Below are positions 1-6,896 of a stretch of DNA of 10,980 nucleotides, piece by piece; the first letter of the stretch is position 1, and each line of letters begins with the position of its first letter. Under the pieces are notes generated by a model. It was not told the DNA's origin and did no database searches. It was given only the letters and a program-made list of their open reading frames with translations. The position numbers were made by a program, and so were the translations under genes. Source of the stretch: Rugosimonospora acidiphila. Its GTDB lineage: Bacteria; Actinomycetota; Actinomycetes; Mycobacteriales; Micromonosporaceae. The stretch lies in NCBI RefSeq assembly GCF_039543385.1, contig NZ_BAABJQ010000062.1:1-10980 (forward strand). Direction: 5' to 3'.

Positions 1-127
1 TCGCACCGGCCGCCAGGGCTCCAGCGAACAGCATGGTTACCTCGGACGGGATCGGGATACACGCCGACTCGGCGAGCATCAGGATGAATACCGCGAGGTA
101 CCCGAAGGTGACAATGAAGTGCTGCAC
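1..127 (-). CDS. DedA-family membrane protein, N-terminal part (cut by window edge)
   Basis: Reading the minus strand from a GTG at 127 gives about 41 residues that run off the window. They include the segment LAVFILMLAESACIPIPSEV followed by TMLFAGALAAGA. The E-x-x-x-x-P-x-P-S-E pattern after a first hydrophobic stretch is characteristic of DedA/SNARE-associated proteins, which are polytopic inner-membrane proteins tied to lipid (undecaprenyl phosphate or phospholipid) translocation and membrane homeostasis. An in-frame TAG at 137-139 lies just upstream, so the GTG at 125-127 is the first possible start; a short AGGG stretch about 7 bases upstream could serve as its ribosome site. The family is usually near 200 residues, so most of the gene lies beyond the left edge. 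The family call is firm for so short a piece; the substrate is unknown. Confidence 0.75.
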   Translation of the reverse strand, partial: MQHFIVTFGYLAVFILMLAESACIPIPSEVTMLFAGALAAGA

Positions 128-334
128 ACCGATACCCTACAACGCGTAGTGTTGACGTGTGGGTGCGAGTGCAGACGCCGTCTCGCAACTCCCGGTCGAA
201 GCTATTCACACCGGCCGGCTTGGCCACGACCCGCACCACAGCGGACGCTGCGCCGTGGTCGGCGTAGCGCTCAGGCCGGCGCTCGTCCCACGCTGCGTCT
301 GCCCAGGCGGCGCACCGGCCGTCCGTGCGGCTGT

Positions 335-1606
335 TTAGCGGCAGATCGATGCCAGTGGTGCCCGTGCGGCGGCGACGCCGAGTGGAACAAGACCGAAGCA
401 CGCCTCGATGGTGCGCAGCAGCGTGTAATGGTCGATCCGGTCGCTTGCCCGGGCCGGGGCGACACCCTGTCCCGCGATGATCGTCGGGATGATGTTCGCC
501 CCGACGGAGTCGTCCTCGTCAAATGTGACGATCAGCAGGCTGTGATGGGTCTGCGCCCAGGTCGCGTATCCGCTCAGATGGTCGGCGAACCAGCGGTTTC
601 CGGTCGCGATCGAGCAGTCGTGCATGTCGTCGCACAGGTCAGGTGCGACGAACGCCACGGATGGGAGCTGGTTGAAGTCGGATGGGAACGCCGTGTATGG
701 CTGGCTCACCGTCGCGGGCAAATCTGCGAAATCGGTCCACGGCGCGTGCTTGCGCGCGTACCTGCCTTCGCCGCACCCGAGGAAGCCGCTGTGCGGTAAG
801 GCCTCGGCGTACCCGGTGAAGGTCCGGCCGGCGTCGAGCAGTTGTCGGGCGAGGTTCATCGTGGTGAAGGTGTGAGGGCAGGAGTCGTCGGTTACCCCTT
901 GCGTGCTGCCGGAAAACAGGGCGAGGTAGTTCGGTTGGCTCGGGTGGGTGATCGCGTACGAGTGGGCGTAGAGCACGCCCTGCCGGGCTACGGCATCGAA
1001 AGCCGGTGCCTTCCCCGTACCGATGATCTGCCCGATCCCCTTGTTTTCGAAGACCACCACGACGACGTGCTCGGGGATTCGATCGGCGGGCGGCGGCGTG
1101 GTGGACGCTACCGGCCGGGCCGGCGCCACGGTTGGCAGTGGTGTGCCGGCGGGCGAACCGCAGGCGCTCGTCGTGAGCATGACGACCCCTGCCGCGACCG
1201 TCCCCAGCCATCGTCGCAGCCGGCCGGGTCCGTTCGTGAGCCCGAGGATGCTCAGGCGGCCCGGGCTGCTTTTCCTGAGGGAGTCGTCCCGGGCCGCATT
1301 GGACGCCCTTCGCCGGTTGGCCTCGACGGGCAGTGCGTCAGTGCTGAGTAGATAGGCGGTGCCACCCGTTTCCGTGATCTCCTTGCGCGGCGTGCGGAGG
1401 GTGCGCTCGGCGGCTGTTGCGTCGGGCAGCCCGGCCGTGGAGTTCTGCGGATAGATCGCTGCCGGCCCCTTGACCCGCCGCCACACACTGGTGCGCAGCA
1501 GCCGGGCCGGTTCGGGCAGGACCCGGTGCACCAGCAGCAACCAACGCCGGGCTTTCGATCCGTCATCTGTAGACGCGGACTCGCAGGCGACCCGGGATTC
1601 AGTCAT
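335..1606 (-). CDS. Phosphoesterase (acid phosphatase/PLC-like) fused to a ChrB N-domain remnant
   Basis: The 423-residue product has two unrelated parts. Residues ~125-423 are a secreted phosphoesterase of the alkaline-phosphatase-like fold (PF04185 type). They contain a signal-like hydrophobic segment ending TTSAC (Cys149, imperfect lipobox), a Pro/Ala/Thr linker, the metal-site strand VVVVVFENKG (181-190), HPSQPNYLALFSGS (221-234), FDEDD (362-366) and DHYTLLRTIE (392-401). This part is complete to its C-terminus and should cleave phosphate esters outside the membrane. Residues ~18-110 instead resemble the N-terminal domain of ChrB-type proteins (RRWLLLVHRVLPEPARL, VWRRVKGPAAIYPQNS, EITETGGTAYLLSTDAL, NAARDD), with several unusual prolines. 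No ATG, GTG or TTG lies in frame between the ChrB part and the signal segment, so the phosphoesterase seems to be translated only as a fusion from ATG 1606, which lacks a clear Shine-Dalgarno site. With about 125 residues before it, the signal segment would act as a membrane anchor rather than a cleaved leader. Confidence 0.85.
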   Translation of the reverse strand: MTESRVACESASTDDGSKARRWLLLVHRVLPEPARLLRTSVWRRVKGPAAIYPQNSTAGLPDATAAERTLRTPRKEITETGGTAYLLSTDALPVEANRRRASNAARDDSLRKSSPGRLSILGLTNGPGRLRRWLGTVAAGVVMLTTSACGSPAGTPLPTVAPARPVASTTPPPADRIPEHVVVVVFENKGIGQIIGTGKAPAFDAVARQGVLYAHSYAITHPSQPNYLALFSGSTQGVTDDSCPHTFTTMNLARQLLDAGRTFTGYAEALPHSGFLGCGEGRYARKHAPWTDFADLPATVSQPYTAFPSDFNQLPSVAFVAPDLCDDMHDCSIATGNRWFADHLSGYATWAQTHHSLLIVTFDEDDSVGANIIPTIIAGQGVAPARASDRIDHYTLLRTIEACFGLVPLGVAAARAPLASICR

Positions 1607-1760
1607 GGCGGGGGCTCGGTGTATTCACCACGCCAGCCTACGGTGATTCGCCTCTGACCCACCGCACCGCCCGGAAACGCCGTCAGCTCCCAACGTCGGG
1701 ACTTCTGGTGCCCCGCGGTGTGCCCGCCCACGCCGACACTTGGCTGACGGCCCGGTCGTT

Positions 1761-2537
1761 TCAGATCAGGGCGGTGGCCTGCCCGGGCGGGTCCTGATCG
1801 GGCATGGGCCACGCGGCCGACCCGGCCGGGCTCAGCGGCAGGGGACGGCGTGGCTCGCGTACGCCGGCACCACCCGGCGGTGCGGATCCGTCCCCGCGCG
1901 GCCCGGCCGGTATCCGCCGGTCCAGTCGCATCCCGTGTCCAAGCCAGGCCGCCAGGAGCAGACCGGTCACGAGTACTGACGTGCCGAGGTGCCCGGTGGC
2001 CGTACCCGCACCCAGCGCGGCCGCGATCAGCACCACTGTCCCGGCCAGGACGGCGATCCGGCCCCGGTACACCAGCTGGCGATGGTGTGAGCGGAACACC
2101 ACCCGTACCGGGCGGCCGGCCGACGGGCGGTAGCGCAGCCGCAGCCGTACCCGTCTACGCCGGGTCATCCCACCAGGGACGGCGCGCGACCCGGGTGCCC
2201 AGCGGCGGAGAGTCGCGACCCGGCGGTGCCCCTCGCACCGGGTCAGGCGGCCACGGCGGAGCCGTCGCGTCGCGGCTTGACGCCGGCCACGACGCCACAG
2301 CGCCCCGAGTTCGGCGGCGTGCTCGGTGCGCAGGCTGGTACCCGCGTCGGCGAGCACCGCCACCCAGAACCTCAGCCGGCTACCGCCGCCGACCTCGACC
2401 GCGTCGCGGTAGTGGTCGCCGAACGTCTGCACCATCTGCTCGCCGAACGCGCGCCGGTGCGCTGCCGGGTACAGCCGCACCAGCAGCCGGTACACCCGTT
2501 GCGCCCGTCGGCGGCGCCTCCCGCCGTGACAGTTCAT
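1761..2537 (-). CDS. PadR-linked membrane protein of unknown function
   Basis: This 258-residue protein starts inside the stop codon of the padR gene (ATGA, 2534-2537), so the two are co-transcribed and translationally coupled. Residues 15-75 (RVYRLLVRLYPAAHRRAFGE followed by QMVQTFGDHYRDA) match the short N-terminal domain found in actinobacterial membrane proteins and permease-prefix proteins encoded next to PadR regulators. Residues ~161-181 and ~184-200 are two hydrophobic segments, probably membrane spanning. The middle (80-140) is very rich in arginine and low in recognisable structure, which may mark a frameshifted or drifting stretch; Met124 could even be the start of a separate small two-helix protein. 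The C-terminal ~50 residues are a proline/glycine-rich tail. No catalytic motif is seen. As in similar PadR operons, it is probably the main target of PadR control, but its role is unknown. Confidence 0.75.
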   Translation of the reverse strand: MNCHGGRRRRRAQRVYRLLVRLYPAAHRRAFGEQMVQTFGDHYRDAVEVGGGSRLRFWVAVLADAGTSLRTEHAAELGALWRRGRRQAATRRLRRGRLTRCEGHRRVATLRRWAPGSRAVPGGMTRRRRVRLRLRYRPSAGRPVRVVFRSHHRQLVYRGRIAVLAGTVVLIAAALGAGTATGHLGTSVLVTGLLLAAWLGHGMRLDRRIPAGPRGDGSAPPGGAGVREPRRPLPLSPAGSAAWPMPDQDPPGQATALI

Positions 2538-2881
2538 GCCGATGCCAGCAGGTCTCGGTCGCGGGCAACAGCGACCACCTGGGCGTACCGCGCCAGTTCC
2601 CCACGGAGGGCGCGGTGCCCCTGCTCGGTCAGCTGGTAGTAGCGGCGGCGTTCGTCGTCGACATCGGGCGCCGGCCGCTGCTCGGTCTCCTCGATCAGCG
2701 CGTCGGCCAGCATCCGCTTGATCGACCCGTACAGCGTCCCGGTGCCCATACGCACTCGCCCCTGGCTGTCCTCGGCGACCTGCTTGGCGATCTCGTACCC
2801 GTGTTTATCTCCGCTGGCCAGCGCGAACAGGATGTGGAACACCGCCGGTGTCAACGGGGCCGGCGCCTGATCGTTTTCCAT
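2534..2881 (-). CDS. PadR-family transcriptional regulator
   Basis: The 115-residue protein is a typical short PadR regulator. A winged-helix domain begins with LTPAVFHILFALASGDKHGY (residues 10-29), followed by EIAKQVAED, the recognition region with GTLYGSIKRMLADALIEE, and the wing with RRRYYQLTEQGHRALRGEL. A short C-terminal helix would mediate dimerisation. PadR proteins of this size usually repress their own operon and adjacent envelope or transport genes and release on ligand or drug binding. Here the gene is first in a two-gene operon with the membrane protein at 1761-2537. The ATG at 2879-2881 has no Shine-Dalgarno site and lies exactly where transcription should begin from the -10 box just upstream, so the mRNA is probably leaderless. 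A perfect palindrome in the promoter is the likely autoregulatory operator. Confidence 0.93.
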   Translation of the reverse strand: MENDQAPAPLTPAVFHILFALASGDKHGYEIAKQVAEDSQGRVRMGTGTLYGSIKRMLADALIEETEQRPAPDVDDERRRYYQLTEQGHRALRGELARYAQVVAVARDRDLLASA

Positions 2882-2916
2882 GCACCGAGCATACGTCCGT
2901 CACGGACGTATGGCTA
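2882..2916 (-). promoter_or_regulatory. Predicted leaderless promoter of the padR operon
   Basis: On the minus strand a TATGCT hexamer (2888-2893) resembles a -10 box and TAGCCA (2911-2916) a -35 box, with a 17-base spacer. Six bases separate the -10 box from the A of the padR ATG at 2881, so transcription would begin at or next to the start codon. Leaderless transcripts are common in actinobacteria, and the absence of a ribosome site fits. This is a motif-based prediction. Confidence 0.5.
2890..2912. promoter_or_regulatory. 23-bp palindrome, probable PadR operator
   Basis: Two perfect 11-base arms (CATACGTCCGT and ACGGACGTATG) surround a single central base. The palindrome fills the spacer of the predicted padR promoter and overlaps both core boxes, so a bound dimer would block RNA polymerase. 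PadR proteins bind dyads of this size next to their own gene. The site also lies between padR and the divergent AraC-type remnant, which it may once have controlled too. Confidence 0.65.
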
Positions 2917-2978
2917 GCGGGGTGGCCACACAGGCAGGCGTGCGAGTGGCGGCACAAACGGGCGGCGTGAGTGGGCCG

Positions 2979-3277
2979 ATGGCACGCCCGGTGCGGCTGT
3001 ACGCGGCGGCGTTCGGGCCTATCTGGGCTATCGGAATGAGATATCCGATGCGGTGCCCCAGCTGGAGACCCCGGCGGGGTCGTTCGTCTCCGGGATACCT
3101 GACCGGCCGACCTGGACCGTGCATCACGGCCAGCAGTTCGGTGTGCAGATCCGGCTCGATCCGCTCGGAGCGTTCTCGTTGTTCGGCGTGCCGATGCTCG
3201 AGTTGAGCAACCGGATCGTTGACTTGTCGGACCTGTTGGGCGCCGATGCCGAACGCTGGGCCGGGCGCCTGTCGGAT
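2979..3277 (+). pseudogene. AraC-type regulator remnant (DUF6597-like sensor domain), frameshifted and truncated
   Basis: An ATG at 2979 opens MARPVRLYAA, resembling the N-terminus of AraC regulators with a DUF6597-type sensor domain. After about 3010 the similarity moves to another frame, which reads RAYLGYRNE, then VPQLETPAGSFVSGIPDRPT, HHGQQFGVQIRLDPLGAFSL and FGVPMLELSNRIVDLSDLLG, ending near RLSD at 3277. In intact relatives a longer stretch separates the LGYR part from the SFVSGI part, so an internal deletion is likely. The AraC helix-turn-helix domain (about 100 residues) is absent; the following bases are the 3' end of the convergent glycosyltransferase gene. The remnant has at least one frameshift, an internal loss and a missing DNA-binding half. 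It stands divergent to padR. The family call is by remembered pattern and the exact boundaries are approximate. Confidence 0.62.
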
Positions 3278-3294
3278 GTCCAGCTAAGGCTTCG

Positions 3295-4944
3295 CTACGG
3301 CCGGCGGACGAGCATGCTGCGCGATCGACGTAGGGGCACCCCGGCGCCGGCCGGCACTCGGTACACGTGGTAACCGGCGACGTCGCTGACCGCGTACTGG
3401 ATGCCGTTGCCGCGCAGATAGTCGACGAACGCGTTGTCGGTCACGGATCGAGCCGGGAACGCGTAGACCGGGTGCGGGTCGGCGTGCACGATTGCGGCCA
3501 GCGGCGGGTACTTGTCCTGGCCGGATTCCATGGTCGGCTCCAGCACCGCGCAGGCGATGCGCTCACGGGTGGCGTAGGCCAGCCGATTGCAGGTCCAGTA
3601 GTCGGCATACAGGTGGGGCGCTCCGGTGGCCTCCAGCGATCGGATCAGCGCAGCCTGACGAGTGGCCGCGGCTGCGATGGCATCCTTCCTGGTAACCAGC
3701 GCACCGGCGGCGTCAAGGCTGAGCGCCGCGAACGCCACGAGTGGGAGCAGAGCCAACACCGTGCCGGTCAGCCCGCGCGGGCCGGCGCCGCTCGGCGACC
3801 CGGAGCGGCGAGTAGCCACGAGTTGGCGAGCGGCCGCCCATAGCGGCCAGAGCGCCGCGGGGAGGGACACCAGCACGCAGGACAGGTACCGGGCACTTTC
3901 GATCGGGCTGATCGCCGCGGCCGATCCGCGAGAGTACGCTGCCACGCTGAACAGGGCGGCGGTGACCAGCGCGAGCCGGCCCCACTGGCGCGTCGGAACG
4001 CGATGACGGCGCACCGCGATCAGCGCCTGGCTGCCGGCCAGGACCAGAAGGAGCAGGAACGCGGGGCCCCACAGGCGTTCCGCGGCCGTGCAGTGGCTTG
4101 GGTGGCAGACACCCGTGGACAGCGGCACGCCGAGCATCACTCCGCCGAACAGCCGGGCAGCCAGCGATGTGGACGGACCCTGATTGAGGTGCCAGAACAC
4201 CGTCAGAGAGCCCTCGCCCGGTGCGGCGGTGACGTTGTAGGCGATCAGTGGTACCGCGCCGGCCAGTAGCCCGGCGGCCAGCCAGAGCCAGTCTCTGCCC
4301 AGGCGTGCTCGGCCGGTGCGGTCACGGATGAGCAGGACGGTCAGGGCCGTCGCGAGGTACGGCACGATCAGCCAATCCACCCACAGCATCAGGCCGGCTA
4401 TCAGCCCCCAGCCGAGGCAGGCCAGCGTTCGCCGCCGGGAACGCTCGGAGGCGAGGCTGATCGCGATCAGCAGGAGCGCCGCGGCGACAGGCTTGATTTC
4501 CGCCGTGCGCCCGTGGGCGATCAGCTGATCCTTCAGGACGCGGTCGGAGCCGATGGCCAGCAGCCCGACGCTGAACGTGGCGAACCAGGGTGAATACAGG
4601 CGGGTGACCAGCCGGTACATCAGCGGCAGGAAGGCGGCGTAGAGCAGCAGCTCGGGTATCCGCAGCGCGAGGGTGGTCGTGCCGAGCAGCGCCACGAACG
4701 GTACCGCGAGGTATGCCTCAAGAACGCCCATGTAGTGCTGGCCATACATGTAAATGGGGACATCGCGGCCCTGTATGACGTGAAGCGCGGCAAGCCCCAT
4801 GGTCGCCTCGTCGCTGTCGGTGGGCGGCACCTGCGCGACGATCAGCCAAGTCCGGTAGCCGATCCCCGCGACGGCGAGAACCGTGGCGACGGCAGCTGGA
4901 CTGACAAAAATAGGACAAATCGATGTATCGTGAGCGCGCGGCAT
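3295..4944 (-). CDS. GT-C-type integral membrane glycosyltransferase (GT39/ArnT-like)
   Basis: The 549-residue protein is strongly hydrophobic, with roughly ten membrane segments, the first at residues ~15-36. The first extracytoplasmic loop carries PPTDSDEATMGLAALHVIQG with the Asp/Glu pair typical of GT-C enzymes (DSDE, 43-46), then IYMYGQHYMGVLEAYLAVPF, a layout shared with actinobacterial GT39/PMT-like transferases that move sugars from polyprenyl-phosphate donors to envelope acceptors. A soluble C-terminal region (about 430-549) follows the last helix, as in ArnT-like proteins. Donor and acceptor cannot be inferred. The start is uncertain: ATG 4944 lacks a ribosome site, whereas a strong GGGGAG site (4965-4970) sits 7 bases before another ATG (4957) that is out of frame with the main ORF. 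A TTTTT run near codon 12 could be where the frames switch. The gene stands alone and is convergent with the AraC remnant. Confidence 0.83.
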   Translation of the reverse strand: MPRAHDTSICPIFVSPAAVATVLAVAGIGYRTWLIVAQVPPTDSDEATMGLAALHVIQGRDVPIYMYGQHYMGVLEAYLAVPFVALLGTTTLALRIPELLLYAAFLPLMYRLVTRLYSPWFATFSVGLLAIGSDRVLKDQLIAHGRTAEIKPVAAALLLIAISLASERSRRRTLACLGWGLIAGLMLWVDWLIVPYLATALTVLLIRDRTGRARLGRDWLWLAAGLLAGAVPLIAYNVTAAPGEGSLTVFWHLNQGPSTSLAARLFGGVMLGVPLSTGVCHPSHCTAAERLWGPAFLLLLVLAGSQALIAVRRHRVPTRQWGRLALVTAALFSVAAYSRGSAAAISPIESARYLSCVLVSLPAALWPLWAAARQLVATRRSGSPSGAGPRGLTGTVLALLPLVAFAALSLDAAGALVTRKDAIAAAATRQAALIRSLEATGAPHLYADYWTCNRLAYATRERIACAVLEPTMESGQDKYPPLAAIVHADPHPVYAFPARSVTDNAFVDYLRGNGIQYAVSDVAGYHVYRVPAGAGVPLRRSRSMLVRRP

Positions 4945-4956
4945 TGCACGTCGCCA

Positions 4957-4970
4957 TGACTTTTCTCCCC
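4957..4970 (-). promoter_or_regulatory. Strong Shine-Dalgarno site leading to an out-of-frame ATG
   Basis: GGGGAGA at 4964-4970 (minus) is the best ribosome site near the glycosyltransferase gene. It is 7 bases from ATG 4957 but 20 bases from ATG 4944, and only the latter is in frame with the 549-residue protein. Starting at 4957 gives MATCNAARSRYIDLSYF before running into low-complexity residues, so either the true start is 4944 or a frameshift separates the two. Confidence 0.45.
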
Positions 4971-4979
4971 GTGAGGATC

Positions 4980-4995
4980 GGTTGACGCTTCAACC
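4980..4995. repeat. Small inverted repeat upstream of the glycosyltransferase gene
   Basis: GGTTGA-CGCT-TCAACC forms a 6-bp stem with a 4-base loop, 35 bases upstream of ATG 4944. A 12-bp palindrome, GGGCCGCGGCCC, follows at 5015-5026. Either could be an operator or hairpin in the short gap between the propeller gene's stop and the glycosyltransferase, but no T-run follows, so neither is a classical terminator. Confidence 0.35.
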
Positions 4996-5065
4996 CAGGC
5001 AGCTGGCGCGGGACGGGCCGCGGCCCCGGGTGGTGGCCCCTGCGATGCTGGTATGCGGTCAGCCG

Positions 5066-6358
5066 TCAGGCTGGCGGTGCGGCATAGGTCCAGTCGGTAC
5101 CGTTACCGGACAGCCAGCTGCCGCTCTGGTTGGGCCAGCCCGACTGCGCGTAGCCGCCGGGTACCGCGACCGCCGCGGCGCCTGGCCCGACCGTTACTGC
5201 TTTCAGCGTCCGGCCCTGGTCGGTGCTCTGGTACATGCGCGGATGGTCCGCCGCCTGGTCGCCGACCTGAATCGTCAGCGTCCCGTCCGGCCGCAGGGCT
5301 GCGTAGAGGCGACGCGGGTCCGACCCGATGCGTACCTGGCCGGCCGCGCGCTGCCAGGTCTTCCCCCCGTCGGCAGTGCGGTAGATCTGCAACATCCCGT
5401 GGGCCTGCCCGACCGCGTACGCGGTGTGCCCGTCGGCGGTGGCGATCACGGCCCCCGGGTCCTGGTCGCCCCCGCTGATGGTCTCCGGCAGGGTGTACTG
5501 CTGCCAGGCTCGGCCACCATCGTGGCTCACCTCTATGACGCTGCCGGTGAATGTCACCGCCCCGTCGGTGCTCCGCGGATCGCTGGAGGCGAGCGACGCG
5601 CCGGTCAGCCACAGCCCGGCCGAGGCCGGCAACCCGCCCAGGGCCCGGCCCCCTGGCAGTTGGCGCGGTGCGAGCTGCGCGAGGTCGCCGGTGACCGGAT
5701 TGGCAGCGAGCACGGCTACGCCGCTCGCACCCTCGAAATCCTGCCCCAGAATCTGCCAGCTGGCGGGAAGGGCCGCGACGGTGGAAACGTTGCCCTGCCG
5801 CCAATTCTGCCCACCATCGCTCGTGCTCAGCCAGCGCTGAGTAGCTTGGGCACCAGACGTCTGGTACCACGCGAGCACGGTCCGTGGAGCCACGACGAAC
5901 AATTCGACCAGCGCATCGTGTGGCACCGGAAGCGGCGACCTGGTCCAATCCGTTCCCGCGTCTGCGGTCGCGGCGAACATCACGGTGCAGTCCGCCTTAC
6001 GGCAGTCGTTGTAGTTCACGTACAGGTGGTTCAGATCGCCCGCCTGTACGGCGCCCATCCTGATGTCGTGCCCGCTGCCTCCGGCCGGTGAATGCGAGGG
6101 CTGCCCCGGCGGGATGAAGGGCGGAGTGACAATGGATTTCACCCCGGGCATCCCCCCGGCCAGGCCTTCCGACGACTGTCCCGCGACGCCCTTCACCCCG
6201 ACTCCGGTCGCGACCGCGGCGACCGCGAGGGCGGTGCCGGCCAGCCGCAGCTGCCGGCGCCGGCGCCGGCGCAGGGAACGGTGGGCGACGTCGACGAAAT
6301 CTGTCTTGAACGCGGCCTGGCTGGTCGAGCGCAGTCCGGAAAAATCGAAATCAGGCAC
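5066..6358 (-). CDS. Membrane-anchored Asp-box beta-propeller protein, putative sigma-factor partner
   Basis: The GTG at 6358 lies inside the last codons of the sigma gene (8-bp overlap) and follows an AGGGG site 7 bases upstream. The 430-residue product has a ~35-residue cytoplasmic N-terminus (PDFDFSGLRSTSQAAFKTDF, then an arginine cluster RRRRRR), one membrane helix (about 36-55), a proline/glycine linker and a large extracellular domain. That domain carries Asp-box repeats (S/T-x-D-x-G-x-x-W): ADAGTDW (~132-138), STSDGGQNW (178-186), VSHDGGRAW (277-285), RTADGGKTW (327-335) and a degenerate STDQGRTL (378-385), as in sialidase/BNR propellers. Two cysteines (119, 124) could form a disulfide. 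No sialidase arginine triad is evident, so this is more likely a sensor or binding protein than an enzyme. Its position and topology suggest it acts as an anti-sigma or co-regulator, although no zinc anti-sigma motif (HxxxCxxC) is visible. A longer in-frame reading upstream of 6358 is a shadow of the sigma gene. Confidence 0.82.
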   Translation of the reverse strand: MPDFDFSGLRSTSQAAFKTDFVDVAHRSLRRRRRRQLRLAGTALAVAAVATGVGVKGVAGQSSEGLAGGMPGVKSIVTPPFIPPGQPSHSPAGGSGHDIRMGAVQAGDLNHLYVNYNDCRKADCTVMFAATADAGTDWTRSPLPVPHDALVELFVVAPRTVLAWYQTSGAQATQRWLSTSDGGQNWRQGNVSTVAALPASWQILGQDFEGASGVAVLAANPVTGDLAQLAPRQLPGGRALGGLPASAGLWLTGASLASSDPRSTDGAVTFTGSVIEVSHDGGRAWQQYTLPETISGGDQDPGAVIATADGHTAYAVGQAHGMLQIYRTADGGKTWQRAAGQVRIGSDPRRLYAALRPDGTLTIQVGDQAADHPRMYQSTDQGRTLKAVTVGPGAAAVAVPGGYAQSGWPNQSGSWLSGNGTDWTYAAPPA

Positions 6359-6896
6359 AGATGATCCCCTTGTTCGAGGCCAGGACGACCCTCTCGGGCG
6401 GGTCCGGCGGCAGTTCGTCGTCGAGGGCGACGGCGAGGGCGCGCCGGCCTCGCGCCAGCCGAGTCTTGATGGCATCGACGGAGCAGCCCTCGATCTCGGC
6501 GACCTCCTTGACCGGCAGGTCGGCGATGTGGTGCAGCACCAGCGCCTTGCGGATCGCGACCGGCAGCCGCTGCAGCGCGCGCACCAGCGCGACGTGATCA
6601 GGCGACAGGGATGGTTCGTGGGCACCGGCCGGGTGCAGCAGGCCGGTGCGCGCGAGCCGGTCGAACACCAGGCGCCGGCGATGGCGGGACCGCGCCAGGT
6701 TCAACGCCACGGTACGCAGCCACGCCTCGGGGTTGTCGACGCGGCGCAGCCACCCCGGCGCGGCCAGCGCGCGGGCGAACGCCTCCTGCACGACGTCTTG
6801 GGCCTCCAGGAAGTCGCCCGTCATCGCGTACACCTGCGCCATCAGCCGGCTCGCCGACGCTGCGTAGACCTCCCGCATCCCCTCGCGCTCGTCCAC
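6351..6896 (-). CDS. ECF RNA polymerase sigma factor, SigE family
   Basis: About 181 residues with the two ECF domains. Region 2 has YAASASRLMAQVYAMTGDFL, EAQDVVQEAFARAL and DNPEAWLRTVALNLARSRHR. Region 4 has ALQRLPVAIRKALVLHHIAD, LPVKEVAEIEGCS and VDAIKTRLARGRRAL. It would direct RNA polymerase to a small stress or envelope regulon. The ORF can begin at ATG 6902, but GAAGGG stands directly against that ATG and 6 bases before GTG 6896, so the GTG start is preferred; ATG 6878 is a further alternative. The C-terminal tail (DDELPPDPPERVVLASNKGI) overlaps the start of the membrane propeller gene by 8 bp, implying coupled synthesis of sigma and partner. A TGTCACC-N16-CGTC promoter upstream suggests autoregulation. 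Confidence 0.93.
   Translation of the reverse strand: MDEREGMREVYAASASRLMAQVYAMTGDFLEAQDVVQEAFARALAAPGWLRRVDNPEAWLRTVALNLARSRHRRRLVFDRLARTGLLHPAGAHEPSLSPDHVALVRALQRLPVAIRKALVLHHIADLPVKEVAEIEGCSVDAIKTRLARGRRALAVALDDELPPDPPERVVLASNKGIICA

Noticed and set aside
119..799. 226-residue plus-strand reading
   Set aside because: Mostly antisense to the phosphoesterase gene, with low-complexity Arg-rich composition and no ribosome site.
1850..2917. 355-residue plus-strand reading
   Set aside because: It runs antisense to padR and its partner; it is rich in Arg, Pro and Gly with no recognisable domain.
4982..6091. 369-residue plus-strand reading
   Set aside because: Antisense shadow of the Asp-box propeller gene.
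6359..6625. Upstream extension of the Asp-box propeller protein to 6625
   Set aside because: This part is an out-of-frame reading of the sigma-factor region 4 coding sequence; the GTG at 6358 with its AGGGG site is the real start.
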